From: Lampris incognitus
Taxonomy: Eukaryota > Chordata > Actinopteri > Lampriformes > Lampridae
Assembly: GCF_029633865.1 (NCBI RefSeq)
Contig: NC_079220.1
Coordinates: forward strand, 59,822,077 to 59,886,076
Direction: 5' to 3'
Length of the DNA stretch: 64,000 nt
Part shown: piece after piece, positions 20,723 to 33,112 of the stretch
Layout of the letters: each line of letters starts with the position of its first letter
How positions within the stretch are numbered: position 1 is the first letter of the stretch
Program-made: the position numbers and the translations under genes
The notes under the pieces: model-generated
What the model saw: the letters and a program-made list of their open reading frames with translations, nothing else
Database searches by the model: none
What the model was told of the DNA's origin: nothing

Positions 20723-23036
20723 ATCCTGAGGAAATTTCTGATCACCAGTCTTCTTCTTTTGAGATTACTTTAAACAGCAAGGTATATAAAAAGTGTTTTG
20801 TATTATCTCTATGCAAACCAATCACTTCTTTACTAGGACAGTGTTACTGAGGGCATTTTGCTCCTCCGTGCTGTGGCTGTCTCCCTGATTAATTTGGTCT
20901 GTGTGGTCTGGTGGGTTTCTAAGTGAACTTGATCCTGAAGCTTGAGGCTGGCTGCGGCATGCAGGGCAGAAAGGGTCTGTATGCAGCTAGTCTGGATCTG
21001 GGCCAGCTATGTACTTAACACTTGTCCACATCCCTTTAATGAAAGTGGCCTTTTCCTCAGTGGCCTCTTTTTCATTAACAGGGTCAAGGGTCAAAACTCA
21101 GTGCTGGTGTGTCTGCTTGGCGGACAGGGTGGAAGGGTGAGGAAGACCTGAGAAAGGTAAAATGAGGGGAGCAGAGATTTGCGGGCTGAAGGTAGAAACC
21201 ATGTGGTAACCAGTCGGTTCTTGATCCCTTTGCTTCCTTTTCCCATAGCTTACAGTCAGCCTTCACCTTCACCTGGACTCCTGGTTCTTCGTAATGGACA
21301 CAATTCTTTTTCTAAGGGCAAAGTTTCTGTTAAAAGTTGTTCCTATTGCAGACACCACTCCAGTCTCTTTGCTCGTCTTCTCTGGCCAAGGTTTTTTTTT
21401 TTTTGTGCTGTAGCCTGGTGTTCCACTTATTTTGCAACCTGGTTAAACCTGCAGAAACTAGCTAAAGTTAATGACATGCTCCATCATAAAAGGGATAATT
21501 GTTATTGATTTCAAAGCAAATATTGTCTGTATATTTAGATAAGTGTTCTGTAGTGTTAAACCTTGATAGACAACTCTACTTGTTAATTTCCATCTTCTGC
21601 TGCTACCTGGCTATGGGAGACCAAGGCAAGCTATACCCCACCATTGGCCCCTGTCAGGGTACACTAGAAAACAGATACCAGAGCGCTCAGAATCAGAAAT
21701 ACTTTATTTGTCGTTTCATTTCATGCACTTGCGCACATGAAATTAAATGAAACATCATTTCCCCCAGTCCACAGCAGTGCAACACAAAGACAAAACACAT
21801 CCAAAAACTACAAGAACACACATATCCAAACTAACACAAAAAAAAAAATCACTTTCCAGGAGAACGAATGCCAGCCAGGACGACTGTTGGAGCTGCAGGT
21901 CTGCATGGGCTAGCAGTTAGCTTAGCCTGCCCCACTTTGGCATCCTGTCAGACCGCCCTCGGTGTTTCCGCTTCGGGTGCAGCTCCAGTCAGGGCCGTGG
22001 TCCTTGGGCCCACAGGATGCAGCAGACCAGGCTCCCTCAGCCGATCCAATGCTAGCTCTCCCAGCCAGACACCTTCGACAAACTTCCCCGCACTCCACAC
22101 GACAACACTAAAAACACAGTCAACCCTAAGTGAGGCCGCCACCAGTCCGCCCTCAGTGTTATCGGAACTGCCGCTCTGCGTGGGATAGCAGCTAGCTTAG
22201 CCTGCCCCGCTTCCACTTCCTGTCAGACCGCCCTCGATGTTACCTCTTCGGGCACAGCTCCAGGCAGGGCTATGGTCCTCGGGCCCACAGGACGCAGCAG
22301 ACCAAGCTCTCCCAGCCGATCCAGCGCCAGCTCTCCCAGCCATCAAACGAAGACAAAGTTAGACGTGGACAAAGACACTGCATGGACGGTACTGGGTGAG
22401 GCCACCGCAAACATGAATTCATGCCGCCATCTTCCCACACCAGAAGAAGCTGACTTCAAACCTACGTGTTGAGTTCTTAATTCAGAATAACCACCTCCCT
22501 TCTCTTTGACTAAAGAGACTCGAGCAAAATCTATCCTTAAAGCCACACTTTGCATTTCTTTCTTTAACCAATTAAGTGTTCACGGAGAATTAATTGCACC
22601 CACTGGTGATTCAATACACCGAGTAGTTTTGCTGCTGTAGTTTCAAATGGTTCGGTGCAAATGAACCTGGTTTTGAACAGTATAATACGGTGGTAGCAAG
22701 AAAATAGACATTTTTGCATCAAGACCTCCTTACTGGGTGTCACTGCACCCTTACAATGTTTATAGAAAGCAGTGAGGAAGTACCGCCCATAGCAAAAAAG
22801 CGCTGCTACTGTGCCAAACATTTAAAGCCTAGTTTTAAGCTATTCAGCTGCAAAACCAGTAGGGGTAAAAGAACAAGACCCATTCGTACAGTAGGCACAT
22901 GCCTATATATCTCAAACATGTCTACTGGCAATAACAAAACAAAAAAAACTCATTTACATTACAATCCAAAACTTAAGAGTTGGTTCTGGTCATATTTAAA
23001 GACCTTGATTTACAAGTTTCAGATCTCGGCTTTAAC
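20721..23036. other. no gene; LINE 3'-like debris
   Basis: 21690-21790 starts AATCAGAAATACTTTATTTG, a typical fish LINE 3'-end motif. A tandem duplication follows: 21890-22080 and 22168-22345 share the CAGACCGCCCTCG..GGGCCCACAGGA..GCAGCAGACCA blocks. The rest appears unique. Confidence 0.45.
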
Positions 23037-23659
23037 CAGTGAGGGCTGGTGCTAAAAATTATTTGGGGGGGGGGCAATTTAGGTTGGCGCGGCACACCTG
23101 ACAGCTGCTTTAATGTCTACAGTCAGTTATTAAGAAGGACAATGTAGCCTATAGATTTTATCAGGGTTCGTACACGGTGGATGATTGACAGTCGAGACGA
23201 GGCATCATGGTGGGAGTGAACATGATTGACAGCCACGAGAATTGTCCAATCACATTAGATCAAACAACATTAAAACAATACCAATTCATTGCCAATAAAA
23301 GTGGGCGCACAGAACTGCGCCCCCTGGAAAATCTGAAGAAACCAATCAGACAGCAGCCTCAGGTCACCGGCTCGCCACAAGTTTGAGGGCTTACATAAGG
23401 TATCGTTTGGCCGGCGCTCCTCACCCAGGAAGTATATGTATTCAGACAGGAAGTATATGTATTCAGACAGAAATCAACCAAATACCATTGGAACCAGTAT
23501 TTAATGCTGCTGACAGGCGCTCACAGACTGACAACACTTTTATTTCATCATTATTTGCATTATACACCTACATTATATTTAACATGTTCAGTAGATTTTC
23601 ATCTCTTGATATTTGAAGGGGGCGGCGCCCCAGTGCCCTGTACTGGCCAGCCGCCACTG
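23037..23659 (+). mobile_element. hAT-type MITE, 623 bp, with target duplication
   Basis: Starts CAGTGAGGGCTGGTGC and ends GGCCAGCCGCCACTG, i.e. inverted CAGTGGCGGCTGG termini. The flanks GCTTTAAC (23029-23036) and ACTTTAAC (23660-23667) match at 7 of 8 positions, the hAT footprint. No transposase. Two further copies form the palindrome at 30328-31397. Confidence 0.85.
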
Positions 23660-23667
23660 ACTTTAAC

Positions 23668-24045
23668 CCCTAAGGTCCACATTCCCAACCTTTAAATTGA
23701 TTTAGTTTCAGCACCAGTGGTCTAGCCGAGTCAAAAGTTCAAAGTCTGCTTCGAACAAGAGGTGTCTGTGAGTTTGCCACTTGCACAGCATCCCTCTGCT
23801 CCTCTCCCATCCGCCTCGGGTTGCAACTTGGCTGAGGAGACAGGGCACTGCTGAGAGCAAGTGAAGTGTGTATGGGTGTGAGTATAAAGAGACGGAGAGA
23901 CAGGAGTTCACATCCCTTCCTTCCAATTGCCGTCAACACTCTTTCACCCCCCCCCCTTCCTGTTCCCTTTTCGTTTCTTCTGGCTCTCCTCCCTCTTCCT
24001 TTCTTCTCTCTCTGTTATGCCCCCTTTACACAGATGTGGTCAACT

Positions 24046-24104
<59 letters not shown>

Positions 24105-24520
24105 CAGCCAGCCAACATCCCTCTCTTCCTACTCTTACCCTTTACCCCGGCCTCTTGCACATGAAAGGGGCCGCGGTGGGCCGATGATGGGCCAGTGGGG
24201 TGTGTGCTATGCGAGGGCCCCAGACCCAGACACAACACAACACACAGAGCACCACAGGCCTCTACAGCTGGGCTGGAATGTGACCTGCTCCAGATTTTAA
24301 TGCCTGTCCGGGCCATGTGTGTGTGTGAAAAGGAAATGGGAGGGGGAGTATGTGGATGGAAGGATGTCAAATATAACACTACACATTCATCTGGGCACAT
24401 CTAAATCTAATGTTTGGATGTGCTTTCTGATACAGGTTTTCTAAATAAGCTGCGAGGGTTGTTTTCCCTCTTGCACACAAACAGCACAACGTTAAAGAGA
24501 ACGGGCAATTGTCACAAATT
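23668..24520. repeat. (GA)n tract in otherwise gene-free sequence
   Basis: GA repeats at 24053-24103 flanked by CT- and C-rich stretches. I see no exon here; the neighbouring wfikkn2 3' UTR probably ends near 24536. Confidence 0.6.
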
Positions 24521-24535
24521 GTGTCTTGGTCATCT

Positions 24536-24541
24536 TTATTT
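24536..24541 (-). terminator. candidate poly(A) signal of wfikkn2
   Basis: AATAAA on the minus strand, 875 bases after the wfikkn2 stop codon. The intervening sequence has no repeat, consistent with a long 3' UTR. Confidence 0.35.
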
Positions 24542-25415
24542 CTTTACCGTCTCATTGCATAAAAGTCTTAAGAACAGTAATATGTCGTGATAACAATATT
24601 TCTACTCTTCTCCTAGTTAGATTCACGAAAGTACACACTGCTTATAAATCAACTGGTCGTAACCCTATAAAGAGAGGATCAAAAAATAAATATAAAATTC
24701 AAAAATCCATGTAAATACTGATGGAAATCACTACCTTTCAAAATGGATTCCACATAAAGTAGAACCAAGGAGCTTATTTGATTCTGGTGGATGAAAATGA
24801 GGCTTCACAATAAATCTATTTGTGAGCTCGAGTGCTCAGAACATTTACTCACAATGAATCTTTCCAGACACCCCACACAGCATAACACAGAAGTACCAAT
24901 TATATAAAGCCATACTTTTATAGGACCGTCATTAGTGAATACAAGATAAAGTTTGAAAATTAAAACTTGATGTATAAAGCCATTTTAGTTTAACTTAAAA
25001 AGTTACAAAGATTAAATACTTTTTACAGGGTATGCGGGTTTCACTATTACTATTTAGTCAAGGCTTAGACTCTAAAAAGATCTCCAGGCTTTCATTTCAT
25101 TTGGACAGCTTTAACAAAGCAATAGTCCAAAAGTAATACATGAGAAATACTGAAAATAAAATCTATGTTGATTGATGTGGCTAACAAGCTTTCTTAAGAT
25201 CTACTAAGCAATGGTACAAGAGTCAGAGAGAATGAAAACATATGAGACCTGCGTCACAAAAACCCACATAGACTGCAGATAACTTGCTAAGTTTGTGGTA
25301 AATGACAGTCACTCAGACTGGTGAGGTCACTGGAACTTGATACACAGAAATATGGGAAATAGATCGATGGAGCATCTGTCCATTGGTTCTATAATGTGGA
25401 AGAGCTTGAAAGACT

Positions 25416-28400
25416 CTACTGGCTGGTAGGGAACTCTTTAAGAAAATCACACGTCTTCTTTTGAATGACTTCTCGAAGCTTTCTTACCCTCCGGGTACTG
25501 GAGTAGCCTACAAAACTGTCAGGCTGCAGCACGGCCATGCCATTGTGAACATCTCCCATAATGATCAGCTGTCCTTCAGCCATAGTGATATTGGGACAGG
25601 GGCACTTCCAGTCCATGTTCAACAGAGTCACCTCCAAGGGTTCTTTGCCAAAGAACTTGAGACCCATCTTCTCATCCTTCAAGATCTCCTCCACTGTCAA
25701 CAGAGCATGGCCCGACTCTTGCTCCTCTGTCAGCTCTGTTACGTGCCCCAATATCACAAAGTCACTCTTGCAGAAGCTCGTCACCATTTTGGCCCGTGGT
25801 TTACATATCTTGCAGTTGAGGTTCTTCGGAAAGGGGCACATCTCTTCACAGGCTTCTTTGGACTCAAAGTTGTTCTCATTGCCGCCACAGCCTCCATATA
25901 CAAAGGACTGGCACTGTTTGAGGCTGCTACTGTATGCCCAACGAGGTTCATAGGCCTTGCAGGGTCCTTGGAGGCTGGGAAGGCTACAGGGTGCAGATAG
26001 TTCTGCCCCACATGACAGCATGCAGGCTTCATAGGTGTCAAAATGGTTACGGTTTTTATTGCACTGGCTGTAGGTGAAGGTGAAACAATTGTTCCTCTTT
26101 GATTCGTAGTACCAGCTCATGCTCTCTTCACCGCAGTCATCTGTATCTGGACTTTTCAGGCACTCCTCTGCTGGAAAGGGCAAATTGGTGCTATTAACTT
26201 CTGCATTTTTACCTCTCGGTTCTCTCCTAATCACCGCCAAGGGAAAGTGGGATGATATGGTACCACCGACATTTCTGGCAGTACATGTGTATATGCCAGC
26301 GTCCTTGAGTTGAGCATTGTATATGACCAACTGGCCAATGTTGGTGACCACAACATTCCCTCGGACGTGATTAGGCTTCATTATAATGTTTTCCTTGCCC
26401 TCTAACTGTTTTTCCCAGGTGATTTCCGGTCGTGGCTTCCCAGACACCTCACACAAGAAGCTGGCTGTCTCACCCACAAACACAGCCTGTTGGGTGGGGC
26501 CACTAAGCATGGTTGGGGGGTGAATGTCAGCTGGTAGAGTGGTCTGAAGTGTAGTGGTAGGGCGAAGGGTGGTCTCCACAGGAATGGGGCTGGTGTTTGG
26601 CCAGGTCAAGTGGTACCTGTAGGTAAGGTGCAAAAATATGAGTCAATTCCAGGCTACAGTATACCGGTGGTAAGCAAGGCTCCTTTAATTATTTATTTTT
26701 TTATATTATAGATTTTTTCTCCCCAATTGTACTTGGCCAATTACCCCACTCTTCCGAGCCGTCCTAGTCGCTGCGCCACCCCCTCTGCCGATCTGGGGAG
26801 GGCTGCAGACTACCACAGGCCTCCTCCCATACATGTGGAGTCACCAGCCGCTTCTTTTCACCTGACAGTGAAGAGTTTCGTCAGGGGGACGTAGCACGTG
26901 GGAGCATCACGCTATTCCCTCCAGTTCCCCCTCCCCCTAAACAGGCGCCCCGACCGACCAGATGAGGCGCTAGTGCAGCAACCAGGACACATACCCACAT
27001 CCGGCTCCCCAGCCGCAGACACGGCCAATTGTGTCTGTAGGGACGCCCGACCAAGCCGGAGGTAACACGGGGATTTTAACCGGCGATCCCCGTGTTGGTA
27101 GACAACGGAATAGACCGCCACGCCACCCGGACACCCTACTCTAATTATTTTGACATACAAAGCATGGGTACAACACATTTGTGACATGACAGCAACACAT
27201 TTATGACGCACATATGAGACATAACAAATAAAGAATCTTGAATTTGTGCTTCGTACGAAAAACAATCACAAAAGGTAAACATACAGAATCATAGTTTTAA
27301 ATATTCAGCACTGATGCAAGATCACTTTACCTCAGTACAGCAACAAGAATATGGGCAGAGATTTTAAATACTTAACATGTTACCTGCAGGTGACCACAGA
27401 GATAGAGATACCCTTTGAGCAGGCCTCTGCATCCATGTAGCACTTATTGTAATAGGTCATGCCATCAGATGCACAGGTGAAGTGAGGCTCTCTCTCACAG
27501 CGGTCCCGGCACTTACAGACAGGCTGGCCATCCCAGATGTCACACTCAGACCCCTGCTGAGTGCACATGAACTTGTCACAGGTGGCGCCCTTTGGCATCC
27601 CAATGGGGCCCTTGTTGCCCTTAATGTCCATGTACCGCGCTGCCACACAGCTCTTGTTGCCGCATACGTTGGCACAGCACTTCTCGAACGCCTCGCAGTC
27701 CTGGGGGGTTATAAGAGAAACACAACAGTTGTACTAATGAAAGCTCGTTTGTCCTGATGATTTAGATGTGTGAATAAAACAAAACAAAACATATGGCTTT
27801 ATGTCGCAGTTTCAAGCAAAAAAGACCACAGTCGTACTATTGTTAGCATAACTGGCATCAAAATTTCGAAGTGCGAATGAAAAAAAGTCAAAGACTTTAT
27901 CCAAAATGTAACGGCTTCAGTCTACAATTTGTCTGTAGTGATCTAACATATATTATCAAGCCCAGACAGCATCTGGATGTGGGCCACTTCAGGCAATGAT
28001 GCGGCACTGATGGCCTTCTTCTGGCCCTGACAAAACGGGTGTGAGCCTGAAGTGGCCCACCTGTATAGTAGCAAATATGGCCCAAATATGGCAAATCAAA
28101 CGTGGGCCTTTTTGGCAAAGATGCGGTGCTCTGGGCAACATGTGATCTGGATGTGACCCTGAAGTGCCCCGTGTGGTAAACGGTGAACGTGGCCCAAATA
28201 TCACAAAACAAATATGGCCACCTTTGGTAAATATGTGGCACATGAAGCATTGCTATGGCTTGGTTCTGGCCCAGATCTGGCAAACGGGAGCGGACCGCCC
28301 AAGTGCCATCATTCCACGCGGTATGTGGGCCGGATGAAAGTGTCGGGTGTGGGACGGGTCCGGGCCACAGCAGTTTTGCTATCTGGGAGGCTAGGAAAAA

Positions 28401-29598
28401 ATAGTGCTGCACCTGGATTACTTAAATAAAAAAATAAAAAAATAAAAATAAATCAAATTGTGAGTTGTATTCATGTATACAATGATCAAGTGTTATATTT
28501 TGGAAAACTGTTATTACCATTTCAATGTGTTCTCAAATGGCACGGCGTGCATACGTCACACTATTTATGCATGGTGCAGATTTAAAGTTAAATGGAGCTA
28601 AAGTGCGTAAAACAAAACTGTTGGCATACTATTAGTCATGCAGATAGACGGTGAAGTTGTGTGCTTCTAGTTGATTTTCATTTTGACCCCTTTGTAGGAT
28701 CACTTGCTTATGACAAAAGACACTACATTGATGGTTAATGATCATTTTGCTGCGTTGTTGAAGTCGGCGTTTCACATCGACCACATAGTCCACACAACAC
28801 AGTCGAAAGAAATACAAAACTGAAGTGGAGAAGGTTCACAAAGCCCATGAAGATGCATTCAGAACCACGACACTGGGTTGGATGCACTGACAGCTGCAAT
28901 GCAACACAAGTCTAATAGTCTTCCATAATATATATATTTCTCTTTCAAAGCCATTATGTCTCATGCTTTAATGAGGCTATAAATTATTCTGGCGTGCTAA
29001 GCATTTCGTCCAGTTCTTCCTCAATGCACAACCAGTTCTTACTAACATTGTATTACTCGGAAACGCTGCAAGCGGTCACGCCGTCCAGCTTGGGGGTCAT
29101 GCTGTGTCCTCCTCATCACACGGTGTCCCAAACCGTGACGCGACTCTAACACAGGCTGTGATATTCAAGCGAAGCAGTGTTTTATAACTTGCTCATGGGC
29201 AGCGTCAGGTGATCTAGACAGCAGAGTACGCAGCGTACGGCCATCACAGGGTCGCATAGTGTGTGTGTGTGTGGGGGGGGGGTCAGATATGTAGCCAAGT
29301 GCACGTGCCGCCCGCTACAATTGCGTGTTTGGCTGTCAAAACGTTTGTTAATCAACTTAAATCCCACTGGGGAAAGAAAGCCTACCTGGTCGGATTCACA
29401 CTCGCGCATGCAGGTGCTCATGGCATCCACCCACAGGTTGGGGTTCATGTCGTTGGGGCACATGCCCGCGTGGGAATACACCACTTTCGCCACGGACATG
29501 GGCATCGCCCTGGCGCGGAACCCGTCCAGAACCAGGAGCAGAATACAACATCGTCCCAAGAGAAACCAGATCCATCGAGGGAACAGCATCCACCACAT
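25416..29598 (-). CDS. wfikkn2: WFIKKN2, secreted multidomain protease-inhibitor-like growth-factor antagonist
   Basis: Coding exons 29598-29386, 27700-27384 and 26616-25416 (1731 nt, 576 aa, the length I recall for human WFIKKN2). Splice sites: CAG|GTAGGC, CCCCAG|GAC, GCAG|GTAACA, CTACAG|GTA. Order: hydrophobic signal peptide (residues about 10-30), WAP domain (about 40-90), follistatin/Kazal (about 105-176), Ig (about 210-310), Kunitz 1 (CLKSPDTDDCG..), Kunitz 2 (CSLPSLQGPCKAY..) and NTR (CKICKPRAK onward). Kunitz 2 has Lys at the P1 position (GPCKA), as in trypsin-type inhibitors; Kunitz 1 has Gly there (DDCGE), so is probably non-inhibitory. The family binds GDF8/GDF11 and blocks signalling extracellularly (established for mammals). 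Intron 1 interrupts the WAP domain. Intron 2, at the end of the Kazal domain, is unexpected (see findings). Confidence 0.97.
26695..27141 (-). mobile_element. type A SINE in wfikkn2 intron 2
   Basis: Full-length reverse copy flanked by the 9-bp direct repeat TAATTATTT (26686-26694 and 27142-27150). It accounts for more than half of the 767-bp intron. Confidence 0.85.
27960..28389. mobile_element. DNA-transposon-like repeat in wfikkn2 intron 1
   Basis: Starts CCCAGACAGCATCTGG and ends TTGCTATCTGGG, so the termini are inverted (CCCAGAtAGCA). The inside is rich in GTGGGCC/GGCCCAAATATG motifs. Non-coding; family unknown. Confidence 0.55.
28400..29180. other. rest of wfikkn2 intron 1, nothing else recognised
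   Basis: AT-rich (A)n/(AAATA)n at 28425-28455, otherwise apparently unique intronic sequence. Confidence 0.5.
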
Positions 29599-29776
29599 GT
29601 CCAGCGCGTAACGGGACGGCCACGGATCCCGAGGAGACGGATCCAGAGAGAGCCGCTGTAGGGAAATGACGCAAGTCAGATGGCTTCCAAGGACGTACAA
29701 AAGAAAAAACAAATGCGCCTCGGAAATGTCAGCTGATGAATGGCCAAATCTCAGAGACCGTAAGAACTCTTGTGTG

Positions 29777-29815
29777 GTGGGGTGGGGTGGGGTGGGTGGG
29801 TGGTGGGGGTGGACA
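29777..29815 (+). promoter_or_regulatory. potential G-quadruplex upstream of wfikkn2
   Basis: TGGGGTGGGGTGGGGTGGGT and the following GGGTGGTGGGGG give at least four runs of three or more G within 40 bases, about 180 bases upstream of the wfikkn2 ATG. On the gene's template side the strand is C-rich. Function not shown. Confidence 0.4.
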
Positions 29816-30295
29816 AGCCGAGGGACGTGCAGCGGTGGTCTCGATGCAAGTGGAGAACTCCTGACGAGTCCGCTCTCCCACCTTTAGTAGTGCTACCAGA
29901 TTAGGGTCGCGGCGTGCAAACCTTACTACGATCTGACTACTTGAATCACGGCGACTCGTCTCCTTCGGCAGCGAGTCCCAGCGGAGCTACACTGATGGTG
30001 AACCTCATTCAAGAAGAAGAAGAAGAAGAAAGTGCTACAATAGTCTGCAGGCTGCGGTCTCGCGCGGAGCACCGGCGAGACACCTGTGCGTAAAAGCCAC
30101 CTTAACCCTTCGCTCGCCATGTCCACGTGAACGCGATACCTCAACGGATGCGACGAAACGTGCGTCAATACGCATTTCACGAGGCGTGTGCCGATTGTTT
30201 CACTGCCAAATGGCAAGTGTGCCCAGAAATGTTGAGCCTGTACACTGCAACTTCACATCCCAACAGCTGCTGCTTCTTCTTTTCTTTTTTCGTCA

Positions 30296-31429
30296 GGTGA
30301 AACTGAACAACTGGGCTTAATAATAACCACTGGCGGCTGCTGCTGCTAAACATTTTTTTTGGGGGGGGGCGCAATTTAGCTTGGTGCAGCACACCTGACA
30401 GCTGCTTTAACGTCCACACAGTCACTCACACAGTTATTAAGAAGGACAACGTAGCCTATAGATTTTATCAGGGTTCATAGACGGTGGATGATTGACAGTC
30501 GAGACGAGGCGTCGTGGTGGGTGTGAACATGATTGACAGCCACGAGAATTGTCCAGTCACATTAGATCAAAAACCGTTAAAACAATACCAATTCACTGCC
30601 AATAAAAGTGGGAGTGTCTGGAAAATCTGAAGAAACCAATCAGACAGCAGCCTCACGTCACCTGCTTGCCACAAGTTGGAGGGCTTACATAAAGTATCGT
30701 TTGGCCGTCGCCCCTCACCCAGGAAGTATATGTATTCAGACAGGAAGTATATGTATTCAGAGCCAGTGGCAGCTGGCCAGTACAGGGCGCTGGGGCACCG
30801 CCCCCTTCAAATATCAAGAGATGAAAATCTACTTAAACATGTTAAATATAATGTAGGTGTATGATGCAAATAATGATGAAATAAAAGTGTTTTCAGTCTG
30901 TGAGCGCCTGTCAGCAGCATTAAATACTGGTTCAAATTGTATTTGGTTGATTCCTGCCTGAATACATATACTTCCTGTCTGACTACATATACTTCCTGTC
31001 TGAATACATATACTTCCTGGGTGAGGGGCGACGGCCAAACGATACTTTATGTAAGCCCTCAAACTTGTGGCGAGCAGGTGACGTGAGGCTGCTGTCTGAT
31101 TGGTTTCTTCAGATTTTCCAGACACTCCCGCCTTTATTGGCAGCGAATTGGTATTGTTTTAATGCTGTTTGATCTAATGTGATTGGACAATTCTTGTGGC
31201 TGTCAATCATGTTCACATCCACCACCACGCCTCGTCTCGACTGTCAATCATCCACTGTCTATGAGCCCTGATAAAATCTATAGGCTACATTGTCCTTCTT
31301 GATAACTCTGACTGTGTGGAGATTAAAGCAGCTGTCGGGTGTGCTGCGCCAAGCTAAATTGCGCCCCCCCAAACATTTTTAGCACCAGCCGCCACTGGGT
31401 GAAACTGAAAAACTGGGTTTGATAATGAC
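30296..31429. mobile_element. head-to-head pair of hAT MITEs forming a 1.1-kb palindrome
   Basis: 30328-30763 is a truncated direct copy of the 23037-23659 MITE; 30764-31397 is a complete inverted copy (starts CAGTGGCAGCTGGCCAGTAC, ends CACCAGCCGCCACTG). The pair is bounded by a 32-bp direct repeat (30296-30327 and 31398-31429; 4 mismatches by hand). Confidence 0.85.
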
Positions 31430-31904
31430 TAACATCACCTTTAAGAGGCGTTTCATGTTTGAAATGTCGACTGCAAAATCAAAGCATCTGCCCTGCTGAG
31501 ATAATAGCTACTATATCTAGTAGTTCGTCTGTTTCCACGGTCCTCCTATGCATCCTGTTGTGAGTTGCTTGCTACACCTCAGCACCCCTCTCTTCCTCCA
31601 TTGTGTGTACATGAACCATCTGACAGTTCTCCATCCAGCACCTCAACTGCTGCCCAACGTGAATCAGAATACTTTATTCCTCCTGAGGGGAAATTGGGTG
31701 GAGCGAAACGAATTTTCTCGGGCACATATGTGTTTATATACAATCGTTGAAGGCAATGCTGATGCTTTCATGATTGCGCGCAGCCCATACTGTCCCGGCT
31801 GGTTGGTTCACAAAATTCTGCTCCAAAAACAAATTAGCAAGAGGGATTGCTGGCAAAAAACGGCATCATTGCCAACCAGTAGGTGTGTCGTTCACTGGTA
31901 GTAA
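31430..31904. other. no gene; LINE 3'-end scrap
   Basis: GAATCAGAATACTTTATTCC at 31662 starts a short LINE 3'-end-like piece; otherwise nothing recognised. Confidence 0.4.
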
Positions 31905-32029
31905 TGTAACCTACAAAAAGACTCACTGGCCGGTCGCCAGGGGGTCTGCCCCCTTTAGTCAAGCGGTTAGCGATGTCGTCTTGTACTTCGGATTGAATCC
32001 CACAGCAGGCGGAAATGTGCTCGGTTACA
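31905..32029 (+). repeat. tRNA-like TGTAAC...GTTACA element, copy a (125 bp)
   Basis: Inverted termini TGTAACC and CGGTTACA. Inside: the palindrome GGGGGTCTGCCCCC, an A-box match TAGTCAAGCGG and a B-box-like GGATTGAATCC about 30 bases later. Confidence 0.6.
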
Positions 32030-32145
32030 TTCGTGGCAGCGGTGAAATCCGGAAGTGTCCGGAAGCGTGCAAATTCTCAAAAGTCTCTTCGGAGCGCAGG
32101 AATAGCGAAGTGCGAGGGCGTGCTTCCGGGTGAGGGTGAGTACCC

Positions 32146-32257
32146 TAACCTACAAAAATACTCGCTGGCCGATCGGGTTGGGGGTCGACATGTCGCCTCG
32201 TGGGGCCGTACAACCCCCTACCGTGTTCCATAGCGGGCGGAAATACACTCGCTTACA
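32146..32257 (+). repeat. tRNA-like element, copy b (diverged core)
   Basis: Shares CTAACCTACAAAAA and CTGGCCG at the left and GCGGGCGGAAAT...CGCTTACA at the right with copy a, but the tRNA-like core is replaced by GTCGACATGTCGCCTCGTGG. Confidence 0.45.
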
Positions 32258-32772
32258 ATAATAATGATGATAATAACAATTTTCGTGGCATTTATTTAAG
32301 TGAAATTCCGCTCTGGTAATAAAAGGGGAGCGAGACAAGAATGTCACATGGTATTGTGAAACGTTAATAACCGCCGCCTGAGGTCTTTTGGGACAAGTAG
32401 ACAAATTCATCTCTTGTTTTTTACTTGTGTGATTGTGAGTGTTGTGCAGTATCGTAATCCTACATGGTACTACAGGCGTTTGTCCACTACTCTGAAGTCA
32501 AAACCGCTCTGCCAAATGAAAATCTGCTCAAAGATTGTAGGCCGACCTCACTGAGAAACTCCCTGAATTAGCCTGCCACAATAACATATTAACGTTGGCC
32601 GGCGACATTGTCTCTGACCCCAGCCGTGCCCTCAACAACGAACACAAACTGTTTACCGTCAAAGCCGAGATACAGGGGTTTCCACCATTTCATAAGGTCA
32701 GACTGAAATGCTCTTTTGTGCACCAGTCAATCCTGAAATTAAATATGGAGCCTAATCCCAGGTCAAATGTAC

Positions 32773-32945
32773 TGTAGCGAATTCAGGGGGCAGCCCGGGA
32801 ACCGCTGCAACCGGGATGTGAACCTGGGTCTCCCGTACCAGGGGCGACAACGTTAACGACTGGTTAACGATGTCGCCCGTGGTGTGGGAGACCGGGTTCG
32901 CGTCCTGGCTGTGGTGGTCCCCAGCTGCCCCCCGAATTCACTACA
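32773..32945. repeat. tRNA-like element, copy c: two half-copies in palindrome
   Basis: TGTAGCGAATTCAGGGGGC... up to GTTAAC near 32860 is followed by GTTAACGATGTCGCCC... ending CCCCCCGAATTCACTACA. The two arms are near-exact inverses (about 85 bases), and the symmetry extends into the flanks AATGTAC / GTACATT. Confidence 0.75.
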
Positions 32946-32976
32946 GTACATTGAAGGGCCTTGATTGTATTGTTAT

Positions 32977-33112
32977 TGTAGCGCAAATTCAGGGGGCGGG
33001 CGGGAATCGAACATGAGATCCCCACACGACGGGCGGCTACGCTAACCAGTCAACTAAAGGGTCTGACCCATTAGCCAAGGGCTAGCGAGTCTACACATCC
33101 ATGGTCGTTACA
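32977..33112 (-). repeat. tRNA-like element, copy d with TTAT target duplication
   Basis: TGTAGCGCAAATTC...CGTTACA, 136 bp, flanked by TTAT on both sides (32973-32976, 33113-33116). One GGGTCTGACCC palindrome. Confidence 0.65.
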
